From assembly GCF_014201875.1 (NCBI RefSeq), contig NZ_JACHFL010000001.1:124001-188000 (forward strand): a DNA stretch of 64,000 bases. The letters run 5' to 3'. The DNA comes from Deinococcus humi (lineage in GTDB: Bacteria > Deinococcota > Deinococci > Deinococcales > Deinococcaceae). Both the position numbers and the translations under genes were made by a program. Positions 9,500 to 21,967 of this stretch are shown one piece after another. The notes under the pieces were generated by a model, which made no database searches, was not told the origin of the DNA, and saw only the letters and a list, made by a program, of their open reading frames with translations. Numbering within the stretch: the first letter of the stretch is position 1; each line of letters starts with the position of its first letter.

Positions 9500-9538
9500 T
9501 TGACCGTAACTTCGGTTAAAAGTTCAACATTGACCGTA
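9500..9538. repeat. direct repeat TTGACCGTA in the folE upstream region
   Basis: TTGACCGTA occurs at 9500-9508 and again at 9530-9538, 30 bases (about three helical turns) apart, upstream of folE. The first copy runs into a TAAC-TTCG-GTTA hairpin. This spacing suits a dimeric regulator, but no protein can be named. Confidence 0.4.
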
Positions 9539-9540
9539 TG

Positions 9541-9811
9541 AATCTGCTTTGCGCCCCTGAAGGGAAGAGACCCCGTCAGCGCTGCATTTTGGTCTGACGG
9601 TCTTAGTTGGCATCAGCATGGAGAACGCGCACTGCCATGGTGCGCCAGGGAAGAGGGTTCGTAAATAGCAACCGACGGTTGACCTGGAGGGTATCAAGCC
9701 ACTGAGCGCAGTGGTGAGGAACAGCGGTCCAAGCCACACCCGTTCCAGCAGGACGCTGACATGCAAATAGGCCGCCCCCGAACTCCGGCAGGCGGCCTTC
9801 TGTCATTCTCC
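9541..9811. other. non-coding stretch between folE upstream region and thrS stop
   Basis: About 270 bases hold no convincing gene. Short minus-strand frames (9524-9766) have no domain and no ribosome site. A weak inverted repeat (CACTGAGCGCAGTG) occurs near 9700. It may be remnant DNA; I see no intact element. Confidence 0.4.
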
Positions 9812-11761
<1,950 letters not shown>

Positions 11762-11785
11762 GGTTTTTACTCCTTGGTTGAGCAC

Positions 11786-11876
11786 AAAAAAGCCCGGTCT
11801 GGCCGCGAGGTCAGCACAACGCCTGAAAACCGTGGACAGGTTTTCAGGCGCGTGGAGTTCGCGTGTTCAGACCGGG
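11786..11876 (-). promoter_or_regulatory. thrS leader attenuator (intrinsic terminator)
   Basis: On the minus strand CCCGGTCTG (11876-11868) pairs perfectly with CAGACCGGG (11801-11793), followed by C and six Ts (11791-11786), just upstream of the thrS ribosome site. Between the arms sits a perfect 12-bp hairpin, CGCCTGAAAACC with GGTTTTCAGGCG (11850-11839 and 11831-11820). Read-through is needed to reach thrS, so this is very likely a regulated terminator. A canonical T-box sequence was not found. Confidence 0.75.
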
Positions 11877-11905
11877 ATGCTGGGGTATTCGCCGCCACAC
11901 GGCTG

Positions 11906-11928
11906 CCATCACCAGACCGGAGTGATGG
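11906..11928 (-). promoter_or_regulatory. thrS leader hairpin showing GGU in its loop
   Basis: On the minus strand CCATCAC (11928-11922) pairs with GTGATGG (11912-11906). The 9-base loop (11921-11913) is TCCGGTCTG, which contains GGT, the DNA form of the common tRNA-Thr anticodon GGU. The same CCGGTCTG octamer is repeated as the 5' arm of the terminator. The loop could mimic the anticodon arm or pair with the terminator 3' arm; both are inference. Confidence 0.55.
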
Positions 11929-11948
11929 GCGCGTGACTTCATGGGTTC

Positions 11949-11978
11949 AGGATAGCGGTTTAGAGGCGGATGGGGCAA
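11949..11978 (-). promoter_or_regulatory. probable thrS promoter
   Basis: On the minus strand TTGCCC (11978-11973) and TATCCT (11954-11949) are 18 bases apart, giving transcription from about 11942 and a leader of roughly 180 bases before thrS. Confidence 0.5.
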
Positions 11979-12027
11979 GGCCAGACCGCAAATGACATCA
12001 GAGGCTCTTGTGGAATCGAAGGGGCCG

Positions 12028-12822
<795 letters not shown>

Positions 12823-12946
12823 GAGGGACAGGGTAAGGCTCGACAGGCCGCCTGTCTGGTGCTTTGATCCTCTCCCCCACTACACTCCCCCCTTCACCCA
12901 TCACAGGCCCACCACTCTCATGAGGAGGGAGCGCTAGAGTGCCCGC

Positions 12947-13558
12947 GTGCAGAAAATGGGCCTCTACGCGCTGCTGGCGATCCTCGCTTTCGCCCTGATC
13001 TTCGCCTTCTTGCCGGGCGCGGACCGGACGGGACCGAAGACGGACGCCACCCTGCAGGGCGTGGAGTTGCGCCTGTTTCCCGCACGCGACGCGGACGCGG
13101 TGTGGAGTTTTGCCGCGCAGAACGTCAGCAGCAATCCGGTGTCCAACGAAACCGTCCTGACTGGCATTTCCGGTGGCAAGCGGGTCTTGAAGGAACGCGA
13201 CGCTAGCGGCAGACTGACAGGCCGCGAAACGCTGGACGCCACGCTGGACGCGCCTGGGCTGACCATCGACGGCCAGGACGACATGACCACGGTTAAGGCC
13301 AGCGTCAGGCTGGTCAAGGAGTGTGCGGACATCGTGATGACCGGCCCGCCCCAGAACCCAGTCAAGATCGAGCAGGGCTACGGTTTCACCGCGCCGGTGG
13401 CCGACATCACGTCTCCCCTGGTCGATGTTCACGCCGAGAAATTGCGGATGTCGTTCCAGTTTGACCTCGACGACATGGACAACGAAACCTCCTCGACCAC
13501 CTTCAAAACGGAGGCCGAAGAGATCTGCAAGGACGGAAAACTGGTCCCCAGAACCTGA
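12947..13558 (+). CDS. LptC-like membrane-anchored protein
   Basis: A 203-residue protein with one N-terminal membrane segment ([18 protein letters not shown]) and a long extracytoplasmic beta-rich domain. Position directly before two OstA/LptA-like genes and overall size fit an LptC-type bridge protein; sequence motifs are weak. GTG 12947 follows TAGAGT (12935-12940) by six bases, the leaderless pattern, so it is preferred over ATG 12956. The gene is divergent from tatD. Deinococcus is not thought to make LPS, so the cargo would be something else. Confidence 0.65.
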   Translation: MQKMGLYALLAILAFALIFAFLPGADRTGPKTDATLQGVELRLFPARDADAVWSFAAQNVSSNPVSNETVLTGISGGKRVLKERDASGRLTGRETLDATLDAPGLTIDGQDDMTTVKASVRLVKECADIVMTGPPQNPVKIEQGYGFTAPVADITSPLVDVHAEKLRMSFQFDLDDMDNETSSTTFKTEAEEICKDGKLVPRT

Positions 13559-13617
13559 AGCGCCGGCCCCTGCCCCTTCCTATAAACCCATCTAGGATCC
13601 AACTAAGGAGTCCCACC

Positions 13618-14505
13618 ATGAAACGAATTGCCCTGATGATCGGTCTGCTGAGCCTGACCGCGCTGGCCCAGACCGCCGCCAACCCCAACCGCATCGTCAA
13701 GATCCAGGGTGGGGCGCGCGGCAACGTCCGCACCGGACCACTGACGTACAGCGGTAACCCGGTCAAGGCCACCGTCAGTACCCTGAAGATTGAGGCCGCG
13801 CAGGCCACCCTCGCCGCCCCCAGCGGAGTCGCGCTGCTGGAGGCCGAAGGCAAGCGCACCGCCAACTTCACAGGCAACGTGCAGGTCGACCGTGGCCGCC
13901 TGAGCGCCAGCGGCAGTGCCCTGGCCTACAGCGAGGCCACCGGGCAAGGTGTCCTGAGCGGCAATCCCAGCGCCACCTTCGTCCCCGAAGACAAGGAAGA
14001 CGGCGACAAGGTGAGCATCAATGCCTCGCAGATGAGCCTGGACGTGGACAACAACGTCTCCACCAGCACGGGCAACGTCCGCCTGACCAACGGCAACCAG
14101 ACTGGTAAAGCCGACAAACTGATCTTTGACGAGGACAAGGAACTGGCCCAGATGACCGGCATGCCCAGCCTGACCCGCGCGGCCAAGGCCAACCAGAAGG
14201 AACTGACCATCACCGGTCAAGAGGTCCGGGCGCTGACCAAGACCAAGACGCTGTACGTGTCGGGCGGCGTCAAACTGGTGCAGGGAACGCAGACCACCAC
14301 CGGCAATGCGGTGTACTACGACGACCGCAAGAATGTGGCCTACGTGGTGGGCAACGCGGTTAGCGTGGACAGCAAGAGCAAGGTCACGGTCCGCGCCCCG
14401 GCCAGCGGCTACCTGGAACAGCGCACGGACCTCGGGCGCGTGCGTGCCCTGAACTCGGCGTACAAGATTCCCGTCGAACAGTTCAAGCTGAGCGGCGAGA
14501 AGTAA
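13618..14505 (+). CDS. OstA/LptA-like periplasmic protein
   Basis: A 295-residue secreted protein with a cleavable signal peptide ([19 protein letters not shown]) and repeated beta-strand units of the OstA/LptA jelly-roll type ([60 protein letters not shown]). AAGGAG lies before the ATG. In LPS-makers LptA forms the periplasmic bridge from LptC to LptD. It lies 59 bases after the LptC-like gene and 10 before a second OstA-like gene, so all three probably form one operon. Confidence 0.85.
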   Translation: MKRIALMIGLLSLTALAQTAANPNRIVKIQGGARGNVRTGPLTYSGNPVKATVSTLKIEAAQATLAAPSGVALLEAEGKRTANFTGNVQVDRGRLSASGSALAYSEATGQGVLSGNPSATFVPEDKEDGDKVSINASQMSLDVDNNVSTSTGNVRLTNGNQTGKADKLIFDEDKELAQMTGMPSLTRAAKANQKELTITGQEVRALTKTKTLYVSGGVKLVQGTQTTTGNAVYYDDRKNVAYVVGNAVSVDSKSKVTVRAPASGYLEQRTDLGRVRALNSAYKIPVEQFKLSGEK

Positions 14506-14515
14506 GCTGAGGGGT

Positions 14516-15685
14516 ATGCGGAGGTCTGGAATCGGGCGGGCAGGGCTCAGGGGGGTGGGCGTCACCCTGGCCCTGATCCTTGGCACAGGGCTGCCAGCGT
14601 GGGTGCTGGCGCAGGATGCGGCTCCTGCCACCCCTCCAGGCCAGACCGAGCCTCAGCAGACCCCCACTCCTGCGGTCCCAGATCAGGCCACCCCTTCCGC
14701 TCCGGACACCACCGAAACGGAGCCGGGGGCGGAAACCTCCAGCCTGGAACTGGTCCGCAAGAGTGACACCGACGGCCAGGAGCGGCGCATCCGCATCGTG
14801 CGGACGGGAACCAGTGACGACACGGGCATCTTTGCCCTGTGCAGCCCGCAGGAGGAAGACCCGAAGGATGCGCCCACGCTGGCCGTCTTCAGCGAAACCG
14901 GACCTGGAGGCGTGCGGATCACCATCGACAAGAATGTGATTCGGGTGCCCCTGGCGGTGGTCACGCAGCAGCAGCCCGGAGACGGCGAGGAGGGCAGCGA
15001 CGGACGGGTGGAAGCCAGCGCCGGAACGGCCCGCTTTCTGGATGATGTTCCCGCCGACGCTACCGAGCGCCTGCCCCGTTGCGGCGTGGAGGCCACCCCC
15101 AAATCCGTCCCCGACACTGTATTTGTCACCCAGGGCAAGACCGAACTGAAAGGTCAGAAACTGGTCTACGACGAGACGGACGGTATCGCCCGCATTGACG
15201 GCCCCGTAACCTTCCGGCGGGCCAACGAGACGGACCCGCTGACCGGCAGCAGTGAGCGCATTGAGGTCAACGTGGACGAGGAGAAGACCACGCTGGTGGG
15301 CAACGTGGTCCTGAATAGCGAGGGCGGGCGCGTCAGCCGGGCGGGACGGGTAGAATATGACGACGCCGCGAACCTGGCCCGCTTGATCGGCACGCCGGAG
15401 CAGCCTGCCGTGAGCGTCAAGGGCGGCGATACCCTGCGGGCCGGGATGATCCTGTACGATCTCGAGAAGAACGAGGTCTACGCCGTGAAAGCCGAGGGCG
15501 GGACCATCACCGGGGAATTTGTGGAGGAGGGAGACACGCCTGGAACCAGCTCGGCCCCGGGGACCGCGCCCGCGACCAGTCCTGTGTCTCCCGCACCTTC
15601 TTCAGGCACGCCAGACCCCAACTCCGACAACCCAGACGCCCCGCCGCCCGGACCTACAGACCCAGCCTCGCCACCGACGCCCTGA
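14516..15685 (+). CDS. second OstA/LptA-like protein with Pro-rich linkers
   Basis: A 389-residue secreted protein. A long basic signal peptide (to about residue 33, WVLAQ) is followed by a Pro/Thr/Gln-rich linker (34-75), then OstA-like beta repeats (EGRVEA-type strands, [40 protein letters not shown]), and a C-terminal Pro/Ser/Asp-rich tail of ~55 residues. The two low-complexity ends suggest a spacer through the peptidoglycan or envelope layers. Its 3' end overlaps the convergent ldh gene by 32 bases. Confidence 0.75.
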   Translation: MRRSGIGRAGLRGVGVTLALILGTGLPAWVLAQDAAPATPPGQTEPQQTPTPAVPDQATPSAPDTTETEPGAETSSLELVRKSDTDGQERRIRIVRTGTSDDTGIFALCSPQEEDPKDAPTLAVFSETGPGGVRITIDKNVIRVPLAVVTQQQPGDGEEGSDGRVEASAGTARFLDDVPADATERLPRCGVEATPKSVPDTVFVTQGKTELKGQKLVYDETDGIARIDGPVTFRRANETDPLTGSSERIEVNVDEEKTTLVGNVVLNSEGGRVSRAGRVEYDDAANLARLIGTPEQPAVSVKGGDTLRAGMILYDLEKNEVYAVKAEGGTITGEFVEEGDTPGTSSAPGTAPATSPVSPAPSSGTPDPNSDNPDAPPPGPTDPASPPTP

Positions 15686-16568
15686 GGACGGCCGCACTGC
15701 GCTCCAGTGCGGTCTTTTCTTCGTCGGTCAGGTTGGGCAGCACGCTGGCCTCGATGCCTCCCGACGCCACGATACGCGGCAGGCTGAGGCTGACGCCGTA
15801 TTCGGGAGTGGGCGCGCTGACGGTCAGCACGGCCCGGCGGTCCCCCAGCACCCGCTCGACAATGCGGGCCAGCGCCGCGCCAATGCCGTAATAGGTGGCC
15901 CGCTTGCCACCGATAATGCTGGCGGCGGCGCCCCGCGTACCGGCCTCGATCCCGGCACGGATTTCGGGAGTCCAGGGCAGGCCGCGCGCCGCCATGAATT
16001 CGGCCACCGGCAGCCCGGCCACCGTGGCGCTGCTCCAGGCGATAACCTCGCTGTCGCCGTGCTCGCCCAGCACGTAGCCGTGAACATTGGTGGCGTCCAC
16101 ACCGGCGTGCTGCGCGATCAGCCAGCGCAGCCGCGCGCTGTCCAGCACCGTGCCGGACCCCATCACCGCGTGGCCGGGAGCCAGCCGAACGGCCAGATCG
16201 GTCAGCGCATCCACCGGGTTGGTGGCGATCAGCAGCACCGCGCCGGGAGCGCACGCGGCCACCTGCGGGATGATCTGCCGGAAGATCTCGGCGTTGCGGT
16301 CCAGCAATTCCGGGCGGCCCTCACCGGGCTTCTGGTTGGCCCCCGCAGCCACCAGGACCACCCGGCTGCCCTCCAGCGCCGCGTAGTCGCCGCTTTCCAC
16401 CCGCACGCCGTGGCTGATCGGGGCAGCGTGGGCAATATCCTGGGCCTCGGCTTGCGCCCGGCCTCCGTCCTGATCGACCAGGACCAGCTCACTGCACGAA
16501 TCGCGCAGGGTCATCGCGTAAGCGGCGGTGGCCCCCACCAGCCCTGCGCCGACGACTCCGACTTTCAT
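15654..16568 (-). CDS. ldh: L-lactate dehydrogenase
   Basis: A 304-residue NAD-dependent dehydrogenase. The N-terminal [10 protein letters not shown] is the Rossmann loop; QKPGEGR carries Gln at the substrate-specificity position (Arg in malate dehydrogenase), and GEHGDSEV holds the catalytic His. It reduces pyruvate to lactate. Its start overlaps the stop of the upstream universal stress gene (ATGA), so the two are co-expressed, and its 3' end overlaps the OstA-like gene by 32 bases on the opposite strand. Confidence 0.93.
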   Translation of the reverse strand: MKVGVVGAGLVGATAAYAMTLRDSCSELVLVDQDGGRAQAEAQDIAHAAPISHGVRVESGDYAALEGSRVVLVAAGANQKPGEGRPELLDRNAEIFRQIIPQVAACAPGAVLLIATNPVDALTDLAVRLAPGHAVMGSGTVLDSARLRWLIAQHAGVDATNVHGYVLGEHGDSEVIAWSSATVAGLPVAEFMAARGLPWTPEIRAGIEAGTRGAAASIIGGKRATYYGIGAALARIVERVLGDRRAVLTVSAPTPEYGVSLSLPRIVASGGIEASVLPNLTDEEKTALERSAAVLRASVARLGL

Positions 16569-17029
16569 GTGTGGCGGTCGGGCAGACGAACGGTCAGCAC
16601 CGGGGTATGGCTGCGGCCCACGATCTTCTCGGCGCTGCTGCCGATGAAGAAGTGTTCGAGCGCACCCTGCGCGTGCGTGCCGACCACGATCAGGTCCGCG
16701 CCCCAGCGCGCAGCGGCCTCCACGATGCCGGTCACCGGATCGCCCACGAGTTGCTCGGTTTCCTCGCCGTCCTGCATCAGCGCGGCCAGCCGCCGGGCGT
16801 CGGAGTCCTCCAGCGAGTTCAGCAGCCCCGCATCGAAGACCGCCGGGGTCACGCCGCCCATCAGGTCCGGCGAGGCGGTCACGCGCGCGTCAGTGACGTG
16901 CAGCAGCCGGATCTGCGCACCGGGGAAGCGGGCCCGGGCCACCGCCAGCGCGTGCTGGCTGGAGGGCGAGAAATCCACGCCCACGGCAATCTTGGCAAAA
17001 CCAGTCGAGGTCGGTTCACTCTGGGTCAT
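16565..17029 (-). CDS. universal stress protein (UspA family)
   Basis: A 154-residue single-domain Usp. It begins with the [13 protein letters not shown] strand-loop and ends with the ATP-binding type motif [23 protein letters not shown] (G-2X-G-9X-G-S), so an ATP-binding Usp is likely. It overlaps ldh by four bases and lies upstream of it, suggesting joint stress-linked expression. Confidence 0.92.
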   Translation of the reverse strand: MTQSEPTSTGFAKIAVGVDFSPSSQHALAVARARFPGAQIRLLHVTDARVTASPDLMGGVTPAVFDAGLLNSLEDSDARRLAALMQDGEETEQLVGDPVTGIVEAAARWGADLIVVGTHAQGALEHFFIGSSAEKIVGRSHTPVLTVRLPDRHT

Positions 17030-17108
17030 GCCTGCAACTTACTCGCGTGAGTGGGTGCGAGACAAGGTCACGGGCGGAAGGCGGCGGCTTGCCCTTACCA
17101 TGTTCCCC

Positions 17109-18419
17109 ATGTTCCGCCGCCGCCGGCCCCTCCCCCCCTTTCCGTCCGGAGGCCTGCTGGTGGGCGGCGCGGCGCGGGACTGGCTGCGCGGCGAGTCCCC
17201 GAAAGATTACGACTGGGCTGTGCCGGAGCCGGTGGGGGCCGCGCGGACGATGGCGGACGCGCTGGGCGGCTCGGCCTTCCCGCTGGACGAGGAACGCGGC
17301 TACTGGCGGGTACACCTGCCGGGCGAGGTCCACCACGACTTCGTGCCGCTGCCCGCCGACGTGAATCAGGACCTCCTGCGGCGGGATTTTACCGTCAACG
17401 CGCTGGCCATCACTGAAGACCGGCAGGTGCTGGACCCGTCGAACGGACGAGCGGACGTAAAGGCGCGGCAGCTGCGGATGGTGAGCGCGGCCAACCTGCG
17501 GGCCGATCCGCTGCGGGCGTGGCGGGCGGGGCGGCTGGAGATCACGCTGGGCTTCCGGCTGGAGCCCGGAACGGAAGGGGAGGTGCGAGCGGTGGCGGCG
17601 GAACTGGCGGGCGGCACGCTGAAGATGCCGGCCACCGAGCGCATCCGCGACGAGGTGCACGCCCTGCTGCTGCACCCGAACGCCGCCCACGGTCTGAAAC
17701 GCCTTGAAGACTTGGGCCTGCTCGCCCTGACCCTGCCCGAACTGCGTGAGGGCATTGGCCTCCAGCAGGGCGGTTTCCACCATCTGGACGTTTTCGAGCA
17801 TGGACTGGAGGCACTGCACCAGCTGCTGGCCCGCCTGCCGGACGCGCCGCTGCCCCTGCGCTGGGCCGCACTCCTCCATGATGTGGGCAAACCCCGCTCC
17901 CATACCGTGGACCCCGACACGGGCCTCACCCACTTTTACGGCCACGACAAGCTGGGGGCGGCATTGACGACGCAGATGCTGGGCCGCCTGAAATTGCCGG
18001 GCGACGACATCAGGCACGCGGCCCGGCTGGTGGAAGCCCATATGGTCCCGCTGCCCGCCGGGGAAAAGGAGGCCCGGCGCTTTGTCCACCGCCGCCGCGA
18101 TCTGCTGCCGGACCTGCTGTGGGTGATGCTGGCGGACCGCGAGGCCGCGCGGGGGCCGAGCAGCTCTGACGCCAGCCGCCACGCCTACGCCGTCGCCATG
18201 GGCCGGGTGCTGGAGGCGCTGGAGGACCGCCCTGCACAGCCCAGGCCGCTGCTGACGGGGGCGGACGTGATGGCCCTGCTGGACATCCCGCCCGGCCCCC
18301 GCGTGGGCGAGGTGATGCGGGCACTGGACGAGGGGGTGGCGCTGGGCGAGGTAATGGACGAGGCGCAGGCGCGGACCTTCGTCAGGGCCTGGGCGGAGCA
18401 CAACACGGACAGACGCTAG
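17109..18419 (+). CDS. cca: tRNA nucleotidyltransferase / CCA-adding family
   Basis: A 436-residue class II nucleotidyltransferase. The catalytic [13 protein letters not shown] ... YDWAV segment, [11 protein letters not shown] motif, the [14 protein letters not shown] motif, and a C-terminal HD domain (LLHDVGKP) are all visible. It adds or repairs tRNA 3' ends. Deinococcus is reported to split CC- and A-addition between two enzymes, so this may be one of the pair; sequence alone does not tell which. ATG 17109 follows TACCAT by seven bases (leaderless); ATG 17100 is the alternative. Confidence 0.88.
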   Translation: MFRRRRPLPPFPSGGLLVGGAARDWLRGESPKDYDWAVPEPVGAARTMADALGGSAFPLDEERGYWRVHLPGEVHHDFVPLPADVNQDLLRRDFTVNALAITEDRQVLDPSNGRADVKARQLRMVSAANLRADPLRAWRAGRLEITLGFRLEPGTEGEVRAVAAELAGGTLKMPATERIRDEVHALLLHPNAAHGLKRLEDLGLLALTLPELREGIGLQQGGFHHLDVFEHGLEALHQLLARLPDAPLPLRWAALLHDVGKPRSHTVDPDTGLTHFYGHDKLGAALTTQMLGRLKLPGDDIRHAARLVEAHMVPLPAGEKEARRFVHRRRDLLPDLLWVMLADREAARGPSSSDASRHAYAVAMGRVLEALEDRPAQPRPLLTGADVMALLDIPPGPRVGEVMRALDEGVALGEVMDEAQARTFVRAWAEHNTDRR

Positions 18420-18470
18420 CAGCCGCCTGAATGACCTTTGTCAGGCCTGCTCCGCTATGCTGGCGCGCAA

Positions 18471-19940
18471 ATGACCGCCGTGTTGACCGCTCCCCAGACC
18501 GACCATCCCACCACCCCCGACTGGGTCAAGGACGCCGTGTTTTACCAGATCTTCCCGGACCGCTTCGCGCGCAGCGGGCGGGTGACCGGCCTGAACTTGC
18601 AGCCGTGGGGGGACACCCCGGAATTCAACCGCTACATGGGCGGCGACCTGTGGGGCGTGACCCAGCACCTGGACCATATTCAGGGTCTGGGCGTGAACGC
18701 CATCTACTTCTGTCCGGTCTTCCAGTCGGCTTCAAATCACCGCTACCACACCCACGACTACTTTCAGGTGGATCCCATGCTGGGCGGCAATGCGGCGCTG
18801 CGCGCCCTGATTGACGAGGCCCACGCCCGCGGCATACGCGTGGTGCTGGACGGCGTGTTCAACCACAGCAGCCGGGGCTTTTTCCAGTTCAACGACCTGC
18901 TGGAACAGGGTGAGGCCAGCGCCTACCGCGACTGGTTCCACCCGGAGAGCTGGCCGCTGCACGCCTATGACGACTCCCGGCCTGCCGGATACGCGGCGTG
19001 GTGGGGCAACCGCGCCCTGCCCAAGTTCAACACCGATAACCCCGCCGTCCGCGACTTCCTGTGGGAGGTGGCCGAGTACTGGACCCGCTTCGGCATCGAC
19101 GGCTGGCGGCTGGACGTGCCCAACGAAATCGACGACGACTCCTTCTGGCAGGAGTTCCGCCGCCGGGTCAAGGCGATCAACCCCGACGCCTACATCGTCG
19201 GCGAGATCTGGGGCGACGCCCACCGCTGGCTGCGCGGCGACCAGTTCGACGCCGTGATGAACTACCACTTCACCCGACCCTGCCTGGCTTTCTTCGGGGC
19301 CAGAACGCTGGACCATCCCATGAACGAGCGCAGCGGCACGGGCCGCGTGGATCCGGTGGATGCCCCCGCCTTCGCCGCCCGCATGACCGAGGTGGCCCGC
19401 ATGTACCACCCCGAGATCGTCAGTGCCCAGCTCAATCTGCTGGACTCGCACGACACGGCCCGCTTCATCACGGCGGTGGGCGGCGATACCACGGCCTACC
19501 GCCTGGCCACCATCTTCCAGATGACCTACCCCGGCGCGCCGTGCATCTACTACGGCGACGAGATCGGGTTGCACGGAGGCCCCGATCCCGACTGTCGCCG
19601 GGCCTTTCCCTGGAACGATACAGAGTGGGATCTGGACACGCTGGAGCTGACGCGCAAGTTAACGGTAGCCCGCCACGCCAGCCGCCCATTGCAGCGCGGC
19701 AGTTTCGAGGTCCTGCACGCTCAGGGCGAGGCCCTTCTGTTCGAGCGTGGCCATGAGAACCACTGTGCTTACGTCGCTCTCAACTGCGCCCAGGCTCCGG
19801 GCCGCGTGCCGCTGCGCGGCGTGAAGCCCGGCACCTACCGAGACGTGCTCAGCGGCCAGACGTACGAGCTGAGAGAAGGTGCCGGCCTGGAACTTCCAGC
19901 GCGGGGCGGCATGGTCCTGGTGTGGGAGGGAGAGGGCTGA
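18471..19940 (+). CDS. GH13 alpha-glucosidase/neopullulanase-like enzyme
   Basis: A 489-residue cytoplasmic alpha-amylase family enzyme with no signal peptide and no N-terminal neopullulanase domain. All four GH13 regions are visible: [21 protein letters not shown] (nucleophile Asp), IVGEIWG (acid Glu), and [10 protein letters not shown]. It acts on maltodextrin or cyclodextrin alpha-1,4 bonds, probably for intracellular glycogen or maltooligosaccharide use. ATG 18471 follows TATGCT (18456-18461) by nine bases, without a ribosome site; an ATG-less upstream extension was rejected. Confidence 0.92.
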   Translation: MTAVLTAPQTDHPTTPDWVKDAVFYQIFPDRFARSGRVTGLNLQPWGDTPEFNRYMGGDLWGVTQHLDHIQGLGVNAIYFCPVFQSASNHRYHTHDYFQVDPMLGGNAALRALIDEAHARGIRVVLDGVFNHSSRGFFQFNDLLEQGEASAYRDWFHPESWPLHAYDDSRPAGYAAWWGNRALPKFNTDNPAVRDFLWEVAEYWTRFGIDGWRLDVPNEIDDDSFWQEFRRRVKAINPDAYIVGEIWGDAHRWLRGDQFDAVMNYHFTRPCLAFFGARTLDHPMNERSGTGRVDPVDAPAFAARMTEVARMYHPEIVSAQLNLLDSHDTARFITAVGGDTTAYRLATIFQMTYPGAPCIYYGDEIGLHGGPDPDCRRAFPWNDTEWDLDTLELTRKLTVARHASRPLQRGSFEVLHAQGEALLFERGHENHCAYVALNCAQAPGRVPLRGVKPGTYRDVLSGQTYELREGAGLELPARGGMVLVWEGEG

Positions 19941-20018
19941 GCGCACTCCCCGCTCAGGCCAGCCCCGAAGGGCAAAACTCCCCTGCCGCCGTGGGCCTCT
20001 GTGACCTTTCCCCAACGC

Positions 20019-21191
20019 TCAGCTGAACTCCGCCTTGTCCGGTTCGGGCAGGCGGTAGGCGATCACGGCGCTGGGAATCAGGAGGCTGATGCTGACCAGA
20101 GCTGCCGTGGTGGGGGTGGTGACATCGGCCAGCATGCCGACCAGGAAAATCAGCAGGCCAGCGAAGCCCCAGGAAAAGCCCATCATGATGCTGCTGGCCA
20201 CGGCCACATGCTCCGGGGCGTATTCCTGGGCCGTGACCACCCCCACCGGGATGCTGGCGTTGACCGCCGCACCCACCACAAAGGTGAGCGGGTAGAACCA
20301 CCACTGGCCGGGATGCGACAGGATCAGCACGGCGAAGAACGGAATGGTGGTCAGAATGGCGGCGCGCAGCACAGGGGTGCGCCCGTAGCGGTCACTTAGG
20401 CGCCCGCCCACGATGCCGCCCAGGGCGCTGGCCAGCGCGTAGATGGCCAGCGTGATGCCTACCTCGCGCTGCCCGAAGCCCCGCGCGAACAGCATGAAAG
20501 GGAGCATGGTGTTGTAGCCCATGCTGGCCAGCGAGCGCAGCACCGCCATCCCCCACAACCACTGCATCGGCCCCCTGAAGATCTGGGCGTACTCGCGCAG
20601 CTTGAATTTCCGGGCCTTCTGCGTGCCGGACGGCGTGACGGCAAAGGTCATGGCCGCGAACAGCACGCCAATCAGGGCAAACCACGGGAGGTGCGTCAGG
20701 CCCACCCCGGCGAAGACCGGTCCCAGCGCCATGCCCGCCGTCCCGCCCGCGCTGAAGATGCTGGCCCACAACCCGCGCTTGTCCGGCGGGCTGTTGTGCG
20801 CGACGTACGCGGACCCCGCCGGGTGAAAGAAGCCGCTGCCGAAACCCGCCACCGCCACCAGCAGGATCAGCGCCCCGAACAGCGGCACGAAACCCATCAT
20901 GGTCAGGCCCAGGCCAGTCATCAGCGGCCCCAGCGCGGCAGCGTAGCGGCGGTCCAGGCTCTCGCCCAGGATGCCCAGCAGGGGCTGCATCACGCTGCTG
21001 GTCAGGCTGTAGACGCTGGACAGCAGCGTGACAGCGGCGATGCTGACCCCGTACTTGCTCTGCAGGGCAGGCATCAGGGGCGTGAGCATCGCGCCGTAGG
21101 CGTCGTTGATGAAATGCCCCGCAGTGACGGCGAGGGCGATGGCCGTGCCGTGCTGGATCATGGGCGTTGGGGAGCTGACACGGACCTGCAT
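20019..21191 (-). CDS. MFS transporter (Fsr-like)
   Basis: A 390-residue protein with about twelve hydrophobic segments and the MFS loop motif GGRLSDRYGRTP between helices. The first helix AGHFINDAYGAMLTPLMP resembles fosmidomycin-resistance type exporters. Substrate unknown. The start at 21191 was chosen because TAATGT stands exactly seven bases before the ATG on the minus strand, the leaderless arrangement; longer in-frame starts run into non-conserved sequence. Confidence 0.85.
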   Translation of the reverse strand: MQVRVSSPTPMIQHGTAIALAVTAGHFINDAYGAMLTPLMPALQSKYGVSIAAVTLLSSVYSLTSSVMQPLLGILGESLDRRYAAALGPLMTGLGLTMMGFVPLFGALILLVAVAGFGSGFFHPAGSAYVAHNSPPDKRGLWASIFSAGGTAGMALGPVFAGVGLTHLPWFALIGVLFAAMTFAVTPSGTQKARKFKLREYAQIFRGPMQWLWGMAVLRSLASMGYNTMLPFMLFARGFGQREVGITLAIYALASALGGIVGGRLSDRYGRTPVLRAAILTTIPFFAVLILSHPGQWWFYPLTFVVGAAVNASIPVGVVTAQEYAPEHVAVASSIMMGFSWGFAGLLIFLVGMLADVTTPTTAALVSISLLIPSAVIAYRLPEPDKAEFS

Positions 21192-21372
21192 GGACCGCAC
21201 ATTACTCCGCACTGGGCCGCCATGCTGCTCCACCGTCCGGTCAGGCAGAACCGTCCGGCCAGGCAATTCAGGGGCGGCCTGCACAGTTGCCCCCGACGCC
21301 TGCCCCCAGCGCCAGCCCAGTCCCGTCTGAACAGAGTGTTTCCACCGCGCTGGGAAAGCGTTAGGCTAAGGC

Positions 21373-21951
21373 ATGGCCCAATCGCTTCTCGCTGTCATTA
21401 CACGGGCGCTGCCCAGCGAGACGCAGTTTGAGGACCGCCTGCGCGACCTGAGCCTGCGTGACCGCACCGCCGTGCTGGATCATTTCAACCTGACGCTGCC
21501 CTATTTCGACGTGGTGATCGCCCTGCCGGACGCCGAGCGGATGGCGCGCGTCCTGGGACGCATGCGCGGAACACCAGTCGTGGTGGCCCTGCCGGACCCG
21601 ACCATGCTTGCAGGAGGAAGTCCTGGGCCGTCCGGCGAGCAGGGCACGGAAGTGCCCGACGAACAGCCGAACCACTGGTCGCTGCCGACGCCGGACCCCC
21701 TGCCCGAGGATCTCCAGACCGCCGTGATCCTGACCCGGCAGCTTCAGGACGGTCTGCCCGAACTGCTGATTGCGCTGCTGGCCGCCAAGCGCGGCTGGAC
21801 CGTGGGCGCGGTGGCCGCCGTGGTGGAGCGCACCAATTTCCGGGGCCGCACACGCCTGGAATTGCAGGGGATGTCGGTCCACGCCGCGCTGCAGATTGCC
21901 GACACCCCCAGAGGACTGGAAGTCGAACGGCGCTTTCCTCACCCCGAGTAG
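21373..21951 (+). CDS. conserved hypothetical protein
   Basis: I do not recognise this 192-residue protein. It has no signal peptide or membrane helix. The middle (residues 75-115) is Pro/Gly-rich and probably a linker between an N-terminal alpha/beta region ending PVVVALPDP and a C-terminal region with VILTRQLQDGLPELLIALLAAKRG. TAGGCT lies five bases before the ATG. Good codon bias and a clean divergent promoter region argue it is real. Confidence 0.7.
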   Translation: MAQSLLAVITRALPSETQFEDRLRDLSLRDRTAVLDHFNLTLPYFDVVIALPDAERMARVLGRMRGTPVVVALPDPTMLAGGSPGPSGEQGTEVPDEQPNHWSLPTPDPLPEDLQTAVILTRQLQDGLPELLIALLAAKRGWTVGAVAAVVERTNFRGRTRLELQGMSVHAALQIADTPRGLEVERRFPHPE

Positions 21952-21967
21952 GGCGCAGGGCCGCAGT

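Noticed and set aside
9524..9766. Possible insertion-sequence remnant
   Set aside because: A few transposase-like words on the minus strand, but no terminal repeats, target duplication or catalytic motif.
11786..11942. T-box riboswitch before thrS
   Set aside because: A terminator and threonine context suggested it, but the conserved T-box sequence and its UGGN bulge were not found; reported instead as a distinct attenuator.
15519..17108. Upstream part of a 966-codon plus-strand frame leading into cca
   Set aside because: Only the part from 17109 is CCA-adding enzyme. The rest is antisense to ldh and the stress gene.
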